Shown here piece by piece: positions 10,670 to 20,469 of a stretch of DNA of 64,000 nt. The DNA is from Macrothele yani (lineage: Eukaryota; Arthropoda; Arachnida; Araneae; Macrothelidae). A program made the position numbers and the translations under genes. Under the pieces are notes generated by a model. It was not told the DNA's origin. It did not search any database and saw only the letters and a program-made list of their open reading frames with translations. The stretch lies in NCBI GenBank assembly GCA_039090855.1, contig CM077013.1, positions 136,421,240 through 136,485,239 of the forward strand, written 5' to 3'. The first letter of the stretch is position 1. Each line of letters opens with the position of its first letter.

Positions 10670-11183
10670 TATAACGAAGTAAATTTCTCCGTCATTTTTA
10701 TCCGCGCCAGGATTCGAACCCAGCTCCCCTTATTCCGGAATAAGTTGCTCTACCAATTGAGCTACGCGGACGTTTTATTCTGATTCCTATCTGCCTTTAT
10801 GTCGTGTGCGTCCTTCTGGCAGGTACGTCACATCTCCTGGTACGTTACATCATCTCCCCCTTATTTTTATTCTTTTTTTTTTTTTTTTTTTCGAAATGCT
10901 GGAGAAGGGATTCTCTTATTTTTCCTATCTCGCGGTGTGGAAATAACATCACACCATTCCGAGATTTTCAACGGTCGGGTCATCCGGATAGTTCGGGCGC
11001 CATTATAACGAAGTAAATTTCTCCGTCATTTTTATTCGCGCCAGGATTCGAACCCGGGTCCCCTCATTCCGGAATAAGTTGCTCTACCAATTGAGCTACG
11101 CGGACGTTTTATTCTGATTCCTATCTGCCTTTATGTCGTGTGCGTCCTTCTGGCAGGTACGTCACATCTCCTGGTACGTTACA
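10670..11183 (-). mobile_element. Complete TRIM-like LTR retrotransposon with tRNA-like LTRs
   Basis: Read on minus: 5' LTR 11183-11004 (180 bp), primer-binding site TGGCGCCCGAAC at 11002-10991, a non-coding body of about 140 bp, a purine tract (taagggggagatga) just above 10849, and 3' LTR 10849-10670 (180 bp). The two LTRs differ at only about four or five positions. The 4-bp direct repeat ATTT flanks the whole unit (10666-10669 and 11184-11187). No protein is encoded, so it must rely on proteins from elsewhere. Each LTR contains a tRNA-like domain with A and B boxes. The order and the TSD argue for LTR-retrotransposon-type integration and not SINE insertion. Confidence 0.88.
10701..10771 (-). 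other. tRNA-like domain in the 3' LTR
   Basis: Read on minus: acceptor-like GTCCGCG pairs with CGCGGAT at the far end, the D-arm GCTC/GAGC pairs, and the T-arm surrounds TTCGAAT. The anticodon arm is the palindrome cttattccggaataag. A matching copy is at 11036-11106 in the other LTR. Confidence 0.85.
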
Positions 11184-11771
11184 ATTTATGATTTGAAATG
11201 AATAATCGACAACTTCTCTAACAAAGGTAGGTGGACACCCTAAAGATTTTTTTGTTCATTTTTTAAAATATCTTTTCAATATTTGGGACACAAGAAGTTA
11301 AGCATCTAATTAGTAATATTTGTTAAAAAAAGTTAGAAAATGTGCAGCTAATTAATTTTAATTAATTAATTAATGGTATTTTGTAACACTAATAACTTGA
11401 GAATTTTTAATGCAGAATAATAATTATTTTTCTAAACAATAAATCAAGATACTTACTATGCAATGAACTACAGTCGTAGTTGTGACACAAGTATTCAAAG
11501 TGATATAATTTTTTCTGAAAATTTAATGAAGAAAAATGAAAAAAATGTAGTTCTACATTTGATGACATATATCTCCAAATGTATTTGTTCCAAAGCAAAG
11601 CCTTTAGTTCATTGCACAACAGACATAATAGAGATGAAATACACCCAAAAAATTCTGAGATTGAACCATTTTTTATTAGATATCATTGTTATCGTATTTC
11701 AAAACATGAACATTTTCAAATTTGAGAAAATAGCAAAATAAGAGTTATTCTTAAAAACAAATACCTCTGTC

Positions 11772-12297
11772 TATGTACGATATTTAATTAAAAGATGAAA
11801 TCTATTTACAAAATAAAACCTCCACCAACACTTTCGGGGTAACACTTACCCCATCATCAGGTAGAACAGAGAGGTTAATGCAGTACTCGCGTACACTTTT
11901 ATAGTAGCGCAGCAATGCACCATGGTATAGCTCTCAAGCGTCACAAAGTTAAGATGTTGCCATCGCAGCCGAGCAACAGATACAATTTCCGACTTTAGTT
12001 ACACATAATACAGATTGTGTTGCACTGTTAAAATTGTCAAATTCATATGTTATTGTTTTATTAAATCTATTTAATAATTAAAATTTAAAGTTCAAAACGG
12101 CGACTGGTTTTTCCAAACATTTGGTATGTCCACTGGCGTGTTATCATTACAGCACCTGTCCCCCAAGGCTTCAATGTACAGGCTTTCAGCAAGGTGCAGT
12201 GAGTATATGTACGCAGGGGTGCTCAGCAGTCTAATGTTCGCCCAGTCTGGTTGCAATTTGTAAATAGATTTAATCTTTTGATTAAATATCGTACATA
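11772..12297. repeat. Inverted-repeat unit nested in the 11.2-13.4 kb transposon
   Basis: The phrase tatgtacgatatttaattaa and the following 'aaatctatttacaaa' at 11772-11812 recurs inverted at 12257-12297 with a few changes. The arms are about 40 bp with about 450 bp between them. It could be a MITE inserted in the older transposon or an internal rearrangement. Confidence 0.65.
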
Positions 12298-12520
12298 TAC
12301 GGTGGTATTTGTTTTTATGACATATTGTACGAATTGTGCTTTTTTCTACAAGAGTTATTCTTGTTGAAAACAATGGATAATATATTTGAAGGAATTTAAA
12401 AGCCACCATATTTGTAGGTCTCCCCTTCATTTGTCTGGTGTATGTCCAGTTTTGCCTTTCTTCCCCCCCCCTCAAGATTTTTCTAGCCATTTTTGCTTCG
12501 GGTGTTGCAACAACGCTGTC

Positions 12521-13090
12521 TCAGGATAAACGCTGAATATCAAGGAACCTCAGTCCCTTGGTTGTATAGTAGCCCGGTGTGCAACCAAGTGTTGTAAAAA
12601 CTTCTTGGAGTCCTTCATAACCCTCACTGTAGGTGATCACTGCATCACTAACACCAAAACATAGTGTAGATAGGCTAACGAAAGTAATCTTTGGTATTCT
12701 CTGCCATATAAGACCATTAAAACACTCATTTGCATTTTGGGTTTTCCATGGAGGCACTTAGCTAAAAGCTTTTCATTGCACAGTTCCATGTATGTAGTTT
12801 TCACTTGTACATCTATTTGGAAGACCTTTCCCTTCCTTGAAGTGGACATTTGGTGTAACTAAGGATTTTTGGTATTCGCACCAGCTGTTCTCGCCTTTCG
12901 AGCACTGTCCATGCCAAACTTAACCATTTGCTGACCTTTTGACAATGCAGATATATTTTTAAAAGAGTAAAATACACAAAAGCAAATGCAAAACAATCTG
13001 GTTGGATTTTCAGTAAAAAGCTAACATGCCAACAAATCAACTTTCGACTTCTCATGCGAATGAAACAAAAAACACTGACAACAGTTGCAA
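12521..13090 (-). pseudogene. Degenerate transposase-like protein
   Basis: Across a frameshift the minus strand gives YMELCNEKLLAKCLHGK then TQNANECFNGLIWQRIPK and SLSTLCFGVSDAVITYSEG. A 'C-L-H-G-x-T-Q-N-x-N-E' block followed by 'I-W-x-R-x-P-K' and 'A-V-x-x-[FY]' is a signature I associate with repeat-derived proteins in many invertebrates, but I cannot assign the superfamily with confidence. Several stops and shifts; not functional. Confidence 0.5.
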
Positions 13091-13475
13091 CCAAAACAGT
13101 TACGGTTTAAATGGCCCTGTTACGGTTACAAATGCCATGTTCCCACTTCAGAGAAAATATTATTACTTAATAAATATTGAATAAAGGAAATTATAGTGAA
13201 ATACAAAATCCTAACTGAATTTGACAAAATTGTACAACTTTCGCTAAACATGGAATACCATTTCTGGTGAAAATATTGAGACAATACAACTTTTAAAAAA
13301 TCATATCATATGCTATACTCTGTCTTTTCGCATAAATTTAACATTTTTGGAAAGAAGATGAGTGGAAGATATAGAAAAACGAATTTCAAAAAATTCAATT
13401 TTTTTTAACAAAAATTATTTTTTAGGGTGTCCACCCACCTTATTAAAAAAGGAATTCCGTAATGTGATTACTTAC

Positions 13476-13556
13476 CGTATACGTACCATCTTCTCTGCTT
13501 AATTTACCTTTTTCACATAGTTTCCTCTTATCCAGGAAGTACAAAAGATATAAGAC
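13476..13556 (-). CDS. Candidate 81-bp exon, gene unknown
   Basis: On minus, a pyrimidine-rich acceptor (cttattttgtccacag) precedes 81 bp that are open in one frame for 27 codons, beginning VLYLLYFLDKRKLCEKG and ending DGTYT. A strong donor (gtaagtaatc) follows. The length is a multiple of three, so the exon is phase-symmetric. It lies just outside the terminal repeat of the 11.2-13.4 kb transposon. The peptide does not look like the expected next exon of the elongase at 42-48 kb and I do not recognise it. It could be a chance splice-like arrangement. Confidence 0.35.
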
Positions 13557-14156
13557 CTGTGGACAAAATAAGCGAAAACCATTAATGATCCATTAAGAAG
13601 AGATTATGCTTCAAAACAATAGAAAACGAGGAACAATCGGTATATAAGCTGCGTTCTTCATAGTGTTTCACTCCGGTTACAAAACAAAATGAATCAACCG
13701 GATTCTTACAGAATCGGTAAAGTGTTCTCAAATAGAAATTGCTTTTTTGGGGCATTATTGCCTGAACTGTATACGACGAAACAAAATCCCAAATTGTGCA
13801 CAAAACTTTTCTCATAAAGGAAGGTATACTACGAAAGGGAGAATTTTTGAAATCGGGTTCATAAGAACGAAGGCACGGTTCCAAGTATGTTACTAATAGA
13901 AATGAACACCAGCGGCGAAACTGTATGGTACGAAAATTGACGAACATATACACCGGTGAATACGGGACGGAACGCAGCAAAACCCCGTTCCGGGAGCTTT
14001 GTGACACCAAAAGAAAGGGAGCGCTTAATTTGAATAAAACATTTCGCAATTCATTATACATTTCTGTTAATGACGCAACCTTGCATGAGTTGCTCGTATC
14101 TAAATAAAGAAAACGGCTCGAATTTCAGCTAAATATCAGTATTTCGCTTTAAAGTT
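13557..14156. other. Unassigned sequence with a 159-codon open frame on minus
   Basis: A minus-strand frame at 13582-14061 is open for 159 codons but shows no recognisable domain, and I cannot tell gene from chance. Confidence 0.3.
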
Positions 14157-14270
14157 TGTGAAAATACAAATTTGTCCGTGACGTAGATCGAAGTCGCGCC
14201 ACCACACTCCGGAGTAAGTGGCTCTCCCAAGTAAGCTGCACGGACAAATTTGCAAAGATACTTATCTTCA
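14157..14270 (-). repeat. Degraded LTR of the tRNA-bearing TRIM family
   Basis: On minus, a tRNA-like stretch (gtccgtgcagcttacttggg, gagccacttactccggagt) leads to ggacaaatttgtattttcac, matching the LTR 3' end of the copies at 16.4 kb and 25.6 kb. The other end is lost. No PBS or body follows. Confidence 0.65.
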
Positions 14271-14810
14271 TGCTTCTTTTACATTGTGCACGTTAGCATT
14301 TTCTTCAAAATGAGCAATACGAAAATGGTTTTCAATTTGGAATTGACTGAAAAAATTGAATCCACAATAGACAGAAAAAAACATTAAAAAAAAAATAGAA
14401 GAACAAATTATCGAACTACAAAAAAAAAAAAAAAAAAAGGTTTTGTACATGTACGAGTAATTTATTTTTCCAAGCAATGTAAGTTAATACAGCCAATTTC
14501 TTAGGGTCCCAATTTTGCTAAAGTCCCCCGATTTAATGATACCCCCAATTTAGTGATTATTTTTGCCAGTTTACTGAGTCATAAATTGTGCTCTAATTGC
14601 ATTTTAAAATATTTTTATTGCTAATTACTTGTATGGTATATGGTTTAATTATTAATCTGTTATGTTAATACGCTTAGGATAATTTTTGCTTTGGTCGATT
14701 TTACTTCATATTGAGTAGAAATCCTAGTTTTTCTACTGTAAAAGTGCAGTGGATTTTAAAAGTATGGTCTGGAATTTTTCTGGAAAAGTCGGGGAATTTT
14801 ATTCGTGAAA
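14271..14810. other. AT-rich sequence with a poly-A run
   Basis: Contains an A-run at about 14420-14437. No gene is recognised. Confidence 0.4.
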
Positions 14811-15580
14811 TTGAGTGGGAACCATGTTACATTTAATGTAAGGGGAGTTAAAAATTCCCATTCTTTTCAATGCAAATACATACAAGGAAAAACAATATCA
14901 GAATCCCAGTATGTTTATTCTCATGTTGTAATGACTGTAAAAAGCACTTGGAAACTGTCAGCAATAAAGGTGCTCTTACGTGAAAAAACATGGGAAAATT
15001 GTTAAAAGAAAAGGCAATTATAACTGCCCAAACACTTATATAATCCCCATGATTAGATACACTGTACGTACTATTGCATTCTACCAGTGGCTCAGGAACC
15101 TGATAATTCTGACATCTGTTAGGTGAGGACATTGAAACAATATTGCAAAAAGTTATCCTACCAAGTATTCAGCCGAGATTGGACCAATATTTTAACATAG
15201 CAGCACTGTGTTACTCAGAGCTAAAGATATAATATTTGGGGTAGATATAAAAAGAGTGTAATTCAATCTGTACTCATTACATTAAATGTAAGGGTACTTT
15301 GACAAACAAAAAAATAAAACGTTATTTGCAATGCAAATATACATACATACAAGGAAAAAAATCAAAATTTCAGTACATGTTTATTTTCTAATGTAATTAA
15401 TTAAAAAAAACACAATTTAAAAAACACTTGGAAACAGAACACTGCTCACACTTTTACATAATATTTCTTGATTAGAGTCACTGAACTATGACATTTTACC
15501 AGTGGTTCTGTATATTAGGTGAGGTGAGGTCATTGAAACGATATTGCAAAAGGTTATCCTCCCAAGTATTCAGATGACAC
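14811..15580. repeat. Two diverged direct copies of a ~350-400 bp module
   Basis: Copy one at about 14815-15170 and copy two at about 15265-15580 share, in the same order, 'ttacatttaatgtaa'/'ttacattaaatgtaa', 'atacatacaaggaaaaa', 'cacttggaaac', 'ttttaccagtgg' or close variants, 'gaggtcattgaaac'-like text, and 'gttatcctcccaagtattcag'. The last phrase also links to the neighbouring minisatellite, so this may be part of one larger non-coding element. Confidence 0.75.
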
Positions 15581-15639
15581 TGGCTAAGTGTCGGTTGCAT
15601 TAAATCCGACAAACAGCCAATATTGGTTAGATGACGGTT

Positions 15640-16100
15640 ATATCTATAGATATAACTCTCATCTAACCGATATCGGCTCCACCCAATATAACCGATATCG
15701 GCTAAATATCAGGGAGGATAACTTTTTGCAATATCGGTCCGATATTGGCTACAGGTATATGAGACGGATATCGGCTACAGATATCGGACCCATATCGGCT
15801 ACAGATATGGGACTGATATCGGCTACAGATATCGGACCCATATCGGCTACAGATATCGGACCCATATCGGCTACAGATATCGGACCCATATCGGCTACAG
15901 ATATCGGACCGATATTGCAAAAAGTTATCCTCCCTGATATTTAGCCGATATCGGCTACAGATATGGGACCGATATCGGCTACAGATATTGGACCGATATC
16001 GGCTACAGATATTGGACTGATATTGTAAAAAGTTATCCTCCCTGATATTTAGCCAATATCGGTTATATCGGCTACCGACATGGAGCCGATATCGGACCGA
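15640..16100. repeat. Self-complementary 24-bp minisatellite with inverted modules
   Basis: The core unit is gatatcggctacagatatcg plus four bases, repeated with small changes, and is close to its own reverse complement. Interspersed is a 45-50 bp module containing 'aaaagttatcctccctgatatttag' (given here in part), once inverted (about 15695-15750) and twice direct (about 15907-15955 and 16018-16065). Open frames exist on both strands only because 24 is a multiple of three. Confidence 0.85.
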
Positions 16101-16126
16101 CATTAATTGCTACTTGGGTAGGTATC

Positions 16127-16468
16127 TTTGCAAATTTGTCGTTTTGACACATTATTTACCTCTGCAGTAAGTCACATCATCTCCCTCTTTTTTTTTTTAT
16201 TTCCTTTTAGAAGCGAAGAACGAATTTTTCATTAATTCTAGACGATGTGTTAAACAAATATCACACATTTTTTGAAGAATCCAACGGCCAGTAAATCCAT
16301 TTTTATGTTCGGGCGCCCATCTGAAAACACAAATTTGTTCGTGACGGATATCGAAAACGTGTCCCCTCACACCAGAGTCAGTTGCTCTCCCAAATACGTT
16401 ACACGGACGGAATGTATCGTTGCAGATTTGTCGCCTTGAAACGTACTTTACCTCTGTACTACGTCACA
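16127..16468 (-). mobile_element. TRIM-like element, 3' LTR truncated
   Basis: On minus: the 5' LTR begins tgtgacgtagtacagaggta at 16468 and runs through a mutated tRNA-like region to 'gtgttttcaga'. The PBS-like sequence tgggcgcccgaac follows near 16313, then a body matching the 25.7-25.9 kb element ('ggccgttggattcttcaaaa'), a purine tract (aagagggagatga), and the start of a 3' LTR at 16176. The 3' LTR stops near 16127 where the minisatellite begins. Confidence 0.78.
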
Positions 16469-16599
16469 AGTTTACTAACGAAATTTCCTTATGTACTTTT
16501 ATATCTACTGCGAAAAGGTGTGTGCATATTAAATATTTACCGCATTCACTTGTACGATGGGTTTCGGGTTAGAATAAATCCCATTTTCACAAATTAATA

Positions 16600-17822
16600 T
16601 ACACGGTCGAGTCACATTATTGTGACCACCACCTAATATCCACAGTAACCGTCGAGTGCAGCGCGGACAGCAGCTAGACGGGCTGGGAGTGACTCAATTA
16701 GGTGCTAGAAGGTGTTCATAGGTATGTGGAGCCATACTGACTGCAGTGCATCTGACAGCTGCTGGAGGTAGCGTGGTCGAGAATCCATAGAGCGAACAAT
16801 ACGATCGAGGTGGTCTCACAGATGCTCAATTGGATTTAAGTTTAGGGAATTAGGTCGCCAGGGAAATGCTTTGAAATCTTCATCGTGCCCTTTTAACCAC
16901 TCTCAGACATTTCTAGCTGTGTGACACGTCGCATTGTTGTGCTGGAAAAACCCATCCGCACCAGGGAAGACACTCAGCACGTATGGGTGTACGTGGTCTG
17001 CAAGGATAGATTCATAAGGAATTCGGTCTATAGTGCCTTCCACAGGTATGAGTGAACCCAGAGAATGCCGCGAAAACATTCCCCAGATCAAAACGCTGCC
17101 CCCACCAGCTTGCGGTCTTCCAGCAATGATTGAAGAGTGTTTGTTGTCCGATGTTTCTCACCTTATACGTGAACATCCATCCGTTCGATGAAGCAGAAGA
17201 CGGGACTCGTCGGAGAAAGCAATCCTTTGCCCGTCAGCGGAGGTCCAATTCCGATACTTCCGAGCAAATATAAGCCTTTTCTGCCGATGCACCTTCGTTA
17301 GCATAAGTGCAGTGACCATCCGTCTTCATCGGAGCCCCATACGCAGCAGGGTTAGCTGAACTCTCGTTTTAGACACACTTCCGGTAGCCCCCTGGTTCAT
17401 TCGACAAGTGAGTTGCTCCAGTGTAGCGCGTCGATCGGCCCTCACGCACCTTCGAAGTCGACGTCCACCTCTCATATCAATGGCACGTGGTGCTCCGCAG
17501 TTCCCACGTCGCTTATTCGCGATGGTGCCTATTCTCCAATCACGATACACTTTAAATATAGCAGCACGCGAGCAGTTAACAAACTGCGCTGTTTCAGAAA
17601 TACTGCCACCCTTGGCCCGAAAGCCGATAATCATCCCTTATTGCAAATCTGATAAATCGCTCCTTTTATCAATGACAGCAACGAGTGAAATGTTTTCTGA
17701 TTGCCTACAGCGCAGCTTATATACCCTCCAAGCCAGCTCACGAAACATGCCTTCTTTCGTTGGCTACGCGCTGTTGACATGAAAAGTAGGAGGTGGTCAC
17801 AATAATGTGACTCCAGTGTGTA
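16600..17822 (-). mobile_element. Tc1-like transposon (family also at 54.2 and 46.7 kb)
   Basis: Ends: tacacggtcgagtcacatta at 16600 and, inverted, 'aataatgtgactccagtgtgta' ending at 17822. Size is about 1.22 kb. The same terminal repeats bound the copy at 54247-55467, and one end survives at 46899-46938. Confidence 0.88.
16633..17673 (-). pseudogene. Tc1-like transposase, decayed
   Basis: Minus-strand order: start codon eroded to ATT (the 46.7 kb copy has ATG there), DLSDLQ then a stop, MIIGFRAKGGSISETAQFVN (first HTH), RRGNCGAPRAID (linker), a second HTH, SDESRLLLHRTDG (first catalytic Asp), GGGSVLIWGMFS, a second catalytic motif with Asp changed to His (HNNATCHTARN), NLNPIEHL (catalytic Glu), and a C-terminus ending GYCGY at 16633. 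Frameshifts and stops throughout make it inactive. Confidence 0.82.
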
Positions 17823-18604
17823 TGTGAAAAACATTTGTATCCAGAAACAATATCAGTTGCAAAAATACTTTTTATCGAAATTTTAGCTGCGGTGGCATCA
17901 TCTATAAAGATATTTACATTGAAAGCCTCTAACGGAAAAATTTAATATTATTTTGAGAAAAAAAATTACAAATGTTTACGCTGTGAATGTTATCTGCATG
18001 AAAAAGAATTTTTTCAGTTCGGGTTTTAGAAGAAAAGATAGGCTTGCGAACATGTTAAAAACAAAATTATTTCTTGCGTAGCACCGCTACCCTAATTGTA
18101 AAGCATCTGGTTACAAAATTCAAAATCTCCATTTAAAATATTCATCCTCGTAGCATCTATACATGTGTATAACACACACACAAAATTTAAATCCGATTTT
18201 TAGGAGCAGAAGTTTCGAGAAAAATACATCATTCATTTACACCACCTGGCGATTAGACCCTGCATTATTTCAAATAGAAACTGCGCGTAAAACTGCTTTC
18301 TTGCTAAAAGGTATCGGAAGGTAAAAGGAAGTTTCTTGAATCGGCGCTTTTGAAGTAATTGCTTACACAGTAAAATATAATTTCAACGGGGTATCATGTG
18401 CATTTACGAAAACGACCGGCAAGATTATGCATCAGACAAAGACGCCATGTATGGATCGAGGTTTTCGCAGTTCAGGTTTTTGACTGCCAAAAAAGAATTT
18501 TTTAAATCGAACTAATACTTGCATAGATACGGTGTCCACAGGGAGATGGACGGACAGACATATTGCTGTTACTACATATAAGCACGTCCATTTTCATTTT
18601 TCAC
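17823..18604. other. Unassigned AT-rich sequence
   Basis: No supported gene or repeat boundary. Confidence 0.45.
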
Positions 18605-18813
18605 TTTCTTTTTTAATTTGGAGGATTAACCACCACCGTGAGCAACTCAGTGGACTACTCTAATTTACGGCTATTGGTTCCTGGCAAGGAACAGAACCAG
18701 CTCGGTAAGACAAACACTGCGTCCATGCCCCACCTCTATTCGAACCCCGACGCATCACGGATGAATGGTCGTAAGTCAGCGCTAAGACTAACTACTGCGC
18801 CACCAAGAGCGGC
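18605..18813 (-). mobile_element. tRNA-headed SINE (standard body)
   Basis: The tRNA-like head is at the high-coordinate end. The body carries 'tggttcctggcaaggaac' and 'gtgagcaactcagtgg', ending in a T-rich stretch on plus (A-rich tail on minus). Flanks ttcactttctt (about 18600-18610) and ttcacttttta (from 18814) look like a target-site duplication. Same family as 50695 and 58937. Confidence 0.78.
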
Positions 18814-18902
18814 TTCACTTTTTAGCATGTTTTTTGTTATTGATGATGATGATGATATATACGTATATCAAGCAACGTGCCGTATACACCGATGAGTCAT
18901 TA

Positions 18903-20444
18903 TACACTGCTGGACAATAGCCCAAAGACGGATCATAAACGTCTATATAGTGCATAAAAAAGTAAGTGTGGTTGGATGATAAGTGAAATAAAATAATGTC
19001 AGAATGCCAGGACATTACAAGAAAGACAATTTATTGTGCTCTGAAATCCAGAAGGCTTTGGGACGTGTTCAAGGGACAAACAGGCCATTTTGTGCAGAAT
19101 ACGTAAACGTGAAAAAATGCAATTACCGTCCGCAGGAGTTCCGGCGTAAGATGTCAATACGGGATATGGCCACCATGGAGGGAGATGCAAGATTCCACAC
19201 GTCGTGTCATGCTTTGCACAACATTATCAAGCAGCTGTTGGGTAATTTATCCCATTCCTCTGTCAGTGCACGGATGAGGGTGTCCTTGTTTACTGGAGGG
19301 CATTGGCGACCAGCAAGACTCCTCCCCAAAGCATCCCACACATTTTCAATGGGATTCAGATCTGGAGAACGTGCTGGCCATACGAGGCGTTGAATATCCT
19401 CGCTCTCAAGACACTCCTGGACAGTGACTGTTCGATGATATGTGGCGTTGTCGTCCATGAAAATGAATCTATCACCGAAAGCACCGCGGAACATGCGAAC
19501 ATGAGGTAGAAGAACATCATTAATGTATCGTTGGCCAATCATAGTCCCAGTTGGAAGCACATAGAGGGACGCACGGCCATTGATCATGATGCCAGCCCAT
19601 ACCATGACACTACATGTCGGATATCGGTCCCTTTCCTGTATGTTTGCTGGACAATATGCAGTACCACTATCACGCCAGATCAGTTGTCGTCGACAATCAG
19701 ACAATAGACTGTATCTACTCTCATCTGAGAAGAGGACAATAGACCAGTCGTTATCAGTTCAATTGCGATGTTGATGGCACCATTGCAAACGGGCGTACGG
19801 TGACGTCTGGACAATGAAATGCACACAAGAGGACGGCGGGCGTATAGTCCTCCTTCATGCAAACGTCTGGCGACAGTTTTTCGGGATATCCGCTTGCCAG
19901 TAGCAACCATAAACTCATTTGCTACCTCACTAGCTGTGCTGCGCCGGTTTTTTTTGTTGATAGCACTATGTACCGATCTTCTGCAGGTGTCGTACTGCGA
20001 GCACGACCTCTCCCGTGACGTTTGCTACACTCTCCATTTGTTTGAAATGATTTCCAAAGCCTTGAAACAACACTGTGACTGCCGTCGAACTCCCTGGCAA
20101 CATCTGTTGTTTTTCGCCCTTCTTCAATCTTGCCAATATTACGGCCACGCGTAAAATCATCCAGGTGATGTCGGGAAGACATACTGAAAATTGCAAGTTC
20201 GTCAATTGATTCTTTCCATTTCAACTTTGCGTTTGAACAACAACGATCAATACGCGTCAAATCTTTTATATCTCTTATCAGCGCTATGACGTCACGAACA
20301 AGTTCGGCAATCCAAAATTTGCATACGCACAGCACGTCTTACTGTATCCCGCACTTATGCTAATTTCCACATTTCCCTGCCTTCCATTTTATGGTTGCTA
20401 TCGTTGCTATAGTCATCCGTCCTTAGGAATTGTCCGGCAGTGTA
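18903..20444 (-). mobile_element. Tc1 transposon nested in the TIR of another
   Basis: Left end tacactgctggacaatagcc; right end, inverted, 'ggaattgtccggcagtgta'. TA is present at each edge. Length is about 1.54 kb. Its protein is the closest relative in the window of the 3810-5373 element. Confidence 0.85.
19154..20182 (-). pseudogene. Tc1-family transposase with frameshifts
   Basis: Starts MSSRHHLDDFTRGRNIGKIE at 20182 with an HTH-type N-terminus. After a shift near 19925 it continues VATGKRISRKTVARRLHEGG; after another, SDESRYSLLSDCRRQL (first Asp), MDDNATYHRTVTVQ (second Asp) and LNPIENVWDAL (Glu, 34 residues from the second Asp). A final one-base shift near 19225 separates the last about 25 residues, which end GGHIPY. 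At least three frame lesions; all three catalytic residues remain. Confidence 0.82.
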
Positions 20445-20469
20445 TTATGACCACCCACCTTATAAGCTG

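Larger units (their letters stand above)
11224..13441 (-). mobile_element. DNA transposon of uncertain superfamily
   Basis: The ends are inverted repeats: aaggtaggtggacaccctaa at 11224 and, inverted, ttagggtgtccacccacctt ending at 13441. No clear target-site duplication is seen. The interior is AT-rich with transposase debris on minus (12521-13090) and a smaller inverted-repeat unit (11772-12297). Confidence 0.72.

Noticed and set aside
11036..11106. Genuine tRNA genes (here and at 8417, 10701, 25674, 33031, 47570, 47995)
   Set aside because: All lie inside LTR-like repeats, the anticodon arms are palindromic without a normal 7-nt loop, and copies vary in the arms. tRNA-derived, but not tRNA genes.
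10670..11183. Two tandem SINEs
   Set aside because: The unit boundaries coincide with a PBS and a purine tract, the outer flanks carry a 4-bp TSD, there is no tail, and a solo unit with its own 4-bp TSD exists at 8386.
12092..12490. 132-codon frame on minus
   Set aside because: No domain; overlaps a non-coding inverted-repeat unit inside a decayed transposon.
13476..13556. Third exon of the elongase gene
   Set aside because: Phase would permit it, but the peptide does not resemble the family region expected after the second exon.
15588..16103. 118- and 133-codon frames on both strands
   Set aside because: The underlying 24-bp unit is near-palindromic and a multiple of three, so both strands stay open.
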